Assembly: GCA_008692225.1 (NCBI GenBank)
Contig: VICG01000007.1
Location: 2,080,501-2,144,500 of the forward strand
Length of the DNA stretch: 64,000 bases
DNA from: Monilinia fructicola
Lineage: Eukaryota > Ascomycota > Leotiomycetes > Helotiales > Sclerotiniaceae
Direction of reading: 5' to 3'
The position numbers were made by a program, and so were the translations under genes. Under the pieces are notes generated by a model. The model worked only from the letters and a program-made list of their open reading frames with translations, was not told the origin of the DNA and made no database searches. Shown here one piece after another: positions 60,048 through 64,000 of the stretch (its first letter is position 1; every line of letters starts with the position of its first letter).

Positions 60048-61487
60048 TTATTGAGAAGCACATTGGACACGTTCACCGCCTTGTTGGCCATCTTCATCAT
60101 CTTCGTCCATAGCACCCGCACCTTGGGCTCTAGCTTGTTGACTGGCATCAACGTCTTCGAGATCGGCTACTTCAGTCATCGCATCGGCAGGTGGCTTGAT
60201 ACCTTCTTCTGCGGGTGGTAGGATAGTCTTGAGGGCCTCGAACGCTGCAGGATCGGAGGTCCAGTTCTTCTCGGGGAATTTCACATCGAATTGGATGTAC
60301 AAGTTTCCGTGATCGTGATGACGATACGAAGGCATACCTTGGCCACGGATCATCTTGACACTTCCTGTGGGGGTATTAGAAAAATCCATGTACGGGTATG
60401 GGAATAGATTGCTCACCTGGGCTAATGACTTCACCTGGAAGAATCTCAACACTCAACCATCGCTCATCCAAATGTTCGACAAAGATTGTGCCACCAGCAA
60501 GTGCAGTAGCAAGATCAACTTCGGCATGGAAAAATAAGTCGTCGTCCTTGCGCTGGAAGCGGTCGTGTGGCTTTTGCTCAATCTCGAAAACGACATCACC
60601 TGGTTGAACACCCGGTGTTTGATCACCCTCGCCTCTGAACTCGATCTTGTGTCCGCTACGGACACCTCTATCGACGTGAACGTGCAATACCTTTCTTTCC
60701 ACCGTGGTCTTTTTACCATTGCAGGCCTTGCACTTGTCCTTCTCGCGGATGATCTCTCCCTCTCCGTTACAGTCAGGGCAGACAGTCTGGAAACGTTGAA
60801 TCATGGGTCCCATTTGGCGCATCATAGTCTTCATACCATGACCATCACATCCGGCACACTTCTTGACGGCGCCTTCCTTTCCACCTCGTCCTTCACACTT
60901 AGGACAGATGACGGATTTTTGAAGGGCGAGTTTGGAGACTTTGCCACGGTAGATGTCTTCGAGTGAGACTTTGTGGACGTGGTGAATAGTGCGAGCCTTT
61001 GGTGGACCACGTTGTTGCATTCCACCACCACCGAACATATTACCAAATCCACCACCACCAAATCCACCACCACCACCAAAGAATTGTGAGAACAAATCTT
61101 CAGCGTTCATTCCACCTGCTCCTCCACCACCTTCCAATCCTTCTTCGCCATATTGGTCGTAGATTTGGCGCTTTTGAGGATCGGAAAGGATTTCATATGC
61201 ACGGGAGATTTCCTTGAATTTTTCCTCTGCATCTGGGTTATGTTGATTCTTGTCTATTGGTTGACAGTCAGCTTCATGTCTTGCAAAGTGGCAAAAGAAC
61301 CAAGGATAGACAAACCAGGGTGATGTTTCAAAGCCCCGACCTTGTATGCTTTCTTGAGTTCTGCTTCTGTTGCAGTTGGTGCAACCTATAGGATCATAGA
61401 AGAGTTAAACGACGTTGTTCTCTGAATCACTTAGGAGGAATAAAGCCTTACACCTAACAGATCGTACAACTTGGTATCCTTTGCCAT
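60048..61487 (-). CDS. YDJ1: Type I DnaJ chaperone, Ydj1/Mas5-like, farnesylation motif CASQ
   Basis: A cytosolic Hsp40 that stimulates Hsp70 ATPase and delivers unfolded clients. Four exons: 61487-61452, 61385-61316, 61253-60417 and 60364-60048; introns 66, 62 and 52 bp; 419 aa. The J domain has HPD at residues 34-36, split by an intron. Next is a Gly/Phe region ([18 protein letters not shown]), and four zinc-finger motifs follow: [24 protein letters not shown] and CKACNGKK. The C-terminal substrate-binding domains include [13 protein letters not shown] and [20 protein letters not shown]. The acidic tail ends in CASQ, a CaaX box that yeast Ydj1 also has and which is farnesylated there. No frame break. 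The upstream region is long and repeat-rich; no clear heat-shock element was found. Confidence 0.95.
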
Positions 61488-62750
61488 TTTGGTTATCGGT
61501 AAAGAGGTAAAATCTCTCTACTTTTCTTTCTTCTGGTATCTGGATAGAATGTGCCAGTAGTTGTCCAAAGACCGTAAAAACTGAATGCCAAACAAGGCTT
61601 TGTTGTGGTCTAAGAAGTGTAATGAGATTGTTAGTTATCCGAGAACCACATCAATCGAACCAATGCGATGGATTGCCAGATTTGATAGATACATATATGA
61701 CCGCACATCGAATCGATGTGCGATAGAACACAACAAGACGATGCCAAGAAGGAGAGGTTACAAGAAGGGGAAGCAGGAACAGTCAAGGACTTACAGTGCA
61801 GTACTTTTTCACAAATCAGCGCACAAAGTAGAAAGAAAAGGGTTGTGTTGCTGGTATTGTTGATGTTGATGTGGATGTGGATGTGGTTGTTGTGAAATAG
61901 ATGAAGAGGATGAAGAACAAAGTTCTTTTACCAAGGGGATAGATCTCAAGTCTAGATGGATACTACAATAAAAAGAAAAGACGAAGAGTCTTGACTTGAT
62001 AGAATTCTTTAATCTGGAATGACTAATCGAGAGAGAGGGAGAGAGAGAAGATTCTGTGAGGATTGGTAAAGGAAGGAAAGAAGGAAGGAGACGAAGATTA
62101 TATTATTTTCCCTTGTGTGAGTGAAAGGAAAGAATAAGAATCCCCATAAGATTTTGAACAGAACTACTTGTACGACCAGAGAATAGCTGATGGGGGTGGG
62201 TAGAGTAAGTCAAGTAATAGTAATAGGCAGAGAGGTAGTTTTAGTCCAGTGTAATTAGCTATTTTGCTTATTTTGGAGTCGAAGGATGCTTTGATAGCGG
62301 GCGTTTGGAATAATAATAAATAATGAGATATCTCTTGTATTGATTATATTGGTTAATAGCATAACGCTTTCTACTAGTGTGCCCTTTTCTTTGCGTTGTG
62401 CCTTTGCCTCACGCCGAAAAGAGAAAGCGGTGGGGGAAAAAGAGCAAAATGGAATGTGAAAGAAGAATCTCGAATGTAGAAAATCGATCAAGGATACTTG
62501 TAGAATCTTGTAGTAGATCCATGGATGAATGGATGGATGGATGGATGGATGGATGATGGATGGATGAATGGATATTGTATATTAGCTGCGATGGGAATTA
62601 TATAAATTAATCAAATATAAATAGATAGAATGATTGATTTATAATTTAATTAATTATACTTAGAAGAAGAGGTACTGGGTAATAATATTATTGTAATGTA
62701 AATAGATACCTAGAATATATAGAATTATTCTAATTATATTAATTCTCAAA

Positions 62751-62793
<43 letters not shown>

Positions 62794-63867
62794 ATATACA
62801 TAATAACCCACCTAGACAATATCCAATATCCATTCCCTCCCATTCAATATCCATACCTACCAGATGATTATCTACAGAATAGTATTTCTTCTACAGCCCT
62901 GACTGAATACAAGCACTCTGAACAGAATTAATCACATCGAACCATGCTTTCTCCATTTGTTTCTTCCCTGTTCTCACGTAAGGCTACGCTAAGCTACATG
63001 CAGCGTAGTCCACCTGAGGGTGCTTAGTAACAGCTCACAGATCACTTGTAAGTTGTTACACTTTCAAGTTCCAGGTTACTCCATTGATTCATTGCCACTT
63101 ATTCCCGGAATCCCTATCCACCAACCGATGATGATGATAGCATATATACATATACATATATATATATCCATGTATTATATATATATATATATATATACAT
63201 ATATATACATACCTAGGTATTCATAGATATATATACATATATATATATACATACATACTTACATACATACATACCGTACCCGTGGATGTAATCTTACATA
63301 CCTACTCCGTACCCATCACATACCAGGCAGGTAGGTAGGTACAGTACGGCGTAGATACCACCTGGGCACCCATTATTATTATAGATGCTCACAATCATAG
63401 GCATGTCTTATCGATAAGAGATTGATAATTCTTCAAAGAAGGGCAAGGGGTATTGTTGGCATTATCTAGGTAGGTATCCATTTATCTATCTAAAGTACAG
63501 AGTACGAGTACCTCGGAGTACCAGGTAGCTACAGACAGATACCTGCAATCAATTAATAATTATTAGTTCTACTTAAGGTTGTATATGAAATAAATATGAA
63601 AGAGCTCACCATGTCACCAATTTCATAAACAAAGTATCATCATCCATCATCTGGTCTATAAGAGCAAGATCTATCTTTACTTGCATTTTCGTGCATTGGA
63701 TACCAGATCATAAGTTTATTAACATCACCTGGGCAATCTCTCCTTTCCGAAATATCCATTTTAGATTATCCATATTCTTTTCATTCTACTTTTTCCAATT
63801 ACCTACCCCTCAATTCCTCCCCCCCTCTCCCCCTCGTCCTTACCAAAAATCCATCAGAATTTCAATA
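61488..63867. other. Long divergent intergenic region with AT- and ATGG-type repeats
   Basis: 2.4 kb between the DnaJ and cytosine deaminase starts. Purine-rich GA tracts lie at 62028-62095, (GGAT)n at 62527-62563, (AAAT)n at 62749-62793 and (AT)n/(ATAC)n at 63140-63275. Tracts of TACC and GTAGGTAG lie at 63320-63345. It must contain both promoters. No gene seen. Confidence 0.5.
62749..62793. repeat. Tetranucleotide microsatellite (AAAT)n
   Basis: Eleven clean aaat units inside AT-rich non-coding DNA. Confidence 0.9.
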
Positions 63868-63948
63868 ATGAGTCTTCTTAGTGATCAAGAAGGCTTTGCA
63901 ATTGCAGTTGAAGAAGCCAAGATTGGTTATGAAGAAGGCGGCGTACCT
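63868..63948 (+). CDS. FCY1: Cytosine deaminase, first exon only (window edge)
   Basis: Fungal cytosine deaminase converts cytosine to uracil for pyrimidine salvage and is a small zinc enzyme of the CDA fold. Only the first exon is in the window: ATG 63868 gives MSLLSDQEGFAIAVEEAKIG followed by YEEGGVP, which matches the start of that family (first helix, then the GGVP segment before the first strand). At 63949 GTATGA starts an intron that runs off the right end; the unspliced frame stops after one more codon. The catalytic HxE and PCxxC motifs lie outside the window, so the call rests on 27 residues. A C/T-rich stretch (63815-63840) precedes the start. Confidence 0.65.
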
Positions 63949-64000
63949 GTATGAATACTCAATGCCAGTCAATCAATATCCCATCAGTCGGCCCCTATTG

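Overview
The window is nuclear DNA of a filamentous ascomycete. Genes carry several short spliceosomal introns (about 48-90 bp, GT...AG, often with a CTAAC/CTGAC-like branch site), and the protein set is typical of Pezizomycotina. Protein flavour (Trs130, Swr1, Nup159, Pkr1 and a conserved family starting MRYQNWDVL) suggests Leotiomycetes/Helotiales, perhaps near Sclerotiniaceae. The placement is an impression from family resemblance, not a search result.

Layout. 0.6-5.4 kb: TRS130 (TRAPPII), minus strand. 6.8-8.1 kb: a decayed gene for a secreted six-bladed propeller (TolB/SMP-30-like). 8.1-19.6 kb: a gene desert full of simple repeats, with one AT-rich island and a perfect 14-bp hairpin. 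19.6-20.2 kb: a short coiled-coil (SCOC/Slo1-like) gene, followed by 3 kb more without genes. 23.2-31.5 kb: a conserved fungal protein of unknown function, a complex I subunit (NDUFB8-like) and, diverging from it, the chromatin remodeller SWR1. 31.5-36.6 kb: repeats, a wax-synthase-like acyltransferase and a NUDIX hydrolase. 39.3-41.3 kb: an MFS sugar transporter with seven exons. 42.4-46.9 kb: a compact housekeeping block (PKR1, SMD1, MTQ2, SDHAF3) and a small Cys-rich protein ending in a CaaX box. 47.1-53.8 kb: a TauD dioxygenase, a Zn2Cys6 regulator and the proteasome beta-2 subunit. 54.3-59.0 kb: NUP159. 60.0-61.5 kb: a Ydj1-type DnaJ ending in CASQ. At the right edge is the first exon of a cytosine deaminase.

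Most genes are core cell biology: Golgi traffic (TRS130, SCOC), chromatin (SWR1), respiration (NDUFB8, SDHAF3), splicing (SMD1), translation termination (MTQ2), V-ATPase assembly (PKR1), proteolysis (PUP1), nuclear pore (NUP159) and chaperoning (DnaJ). Nothing forms an obvious biosynthetic cluster. The sugar transporter, dioxygenase, Zn2Cys6 factor and acyltransferase are accessory-type genes without a visible shared pathway.

The most important observation for any user is that several conserved genes (SWR1, the acyltransferase, the NUDIX gene, the Zn2Cys6 factor, NUP159) are broken only by single-base length changes, nearly all in A or T runs. Their total lengths return to multiples of three once these are counted. 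The neighbouring genes are clean. This looks more like residual consensus error, or possibly very recent decay, than ordinary pseudogenes. I saw no convincing undescribed system. The best biological leads are the CaaX-ended small protein, the APLPPD repeats in Nup159, and the repeat-rich desert around SCOC.
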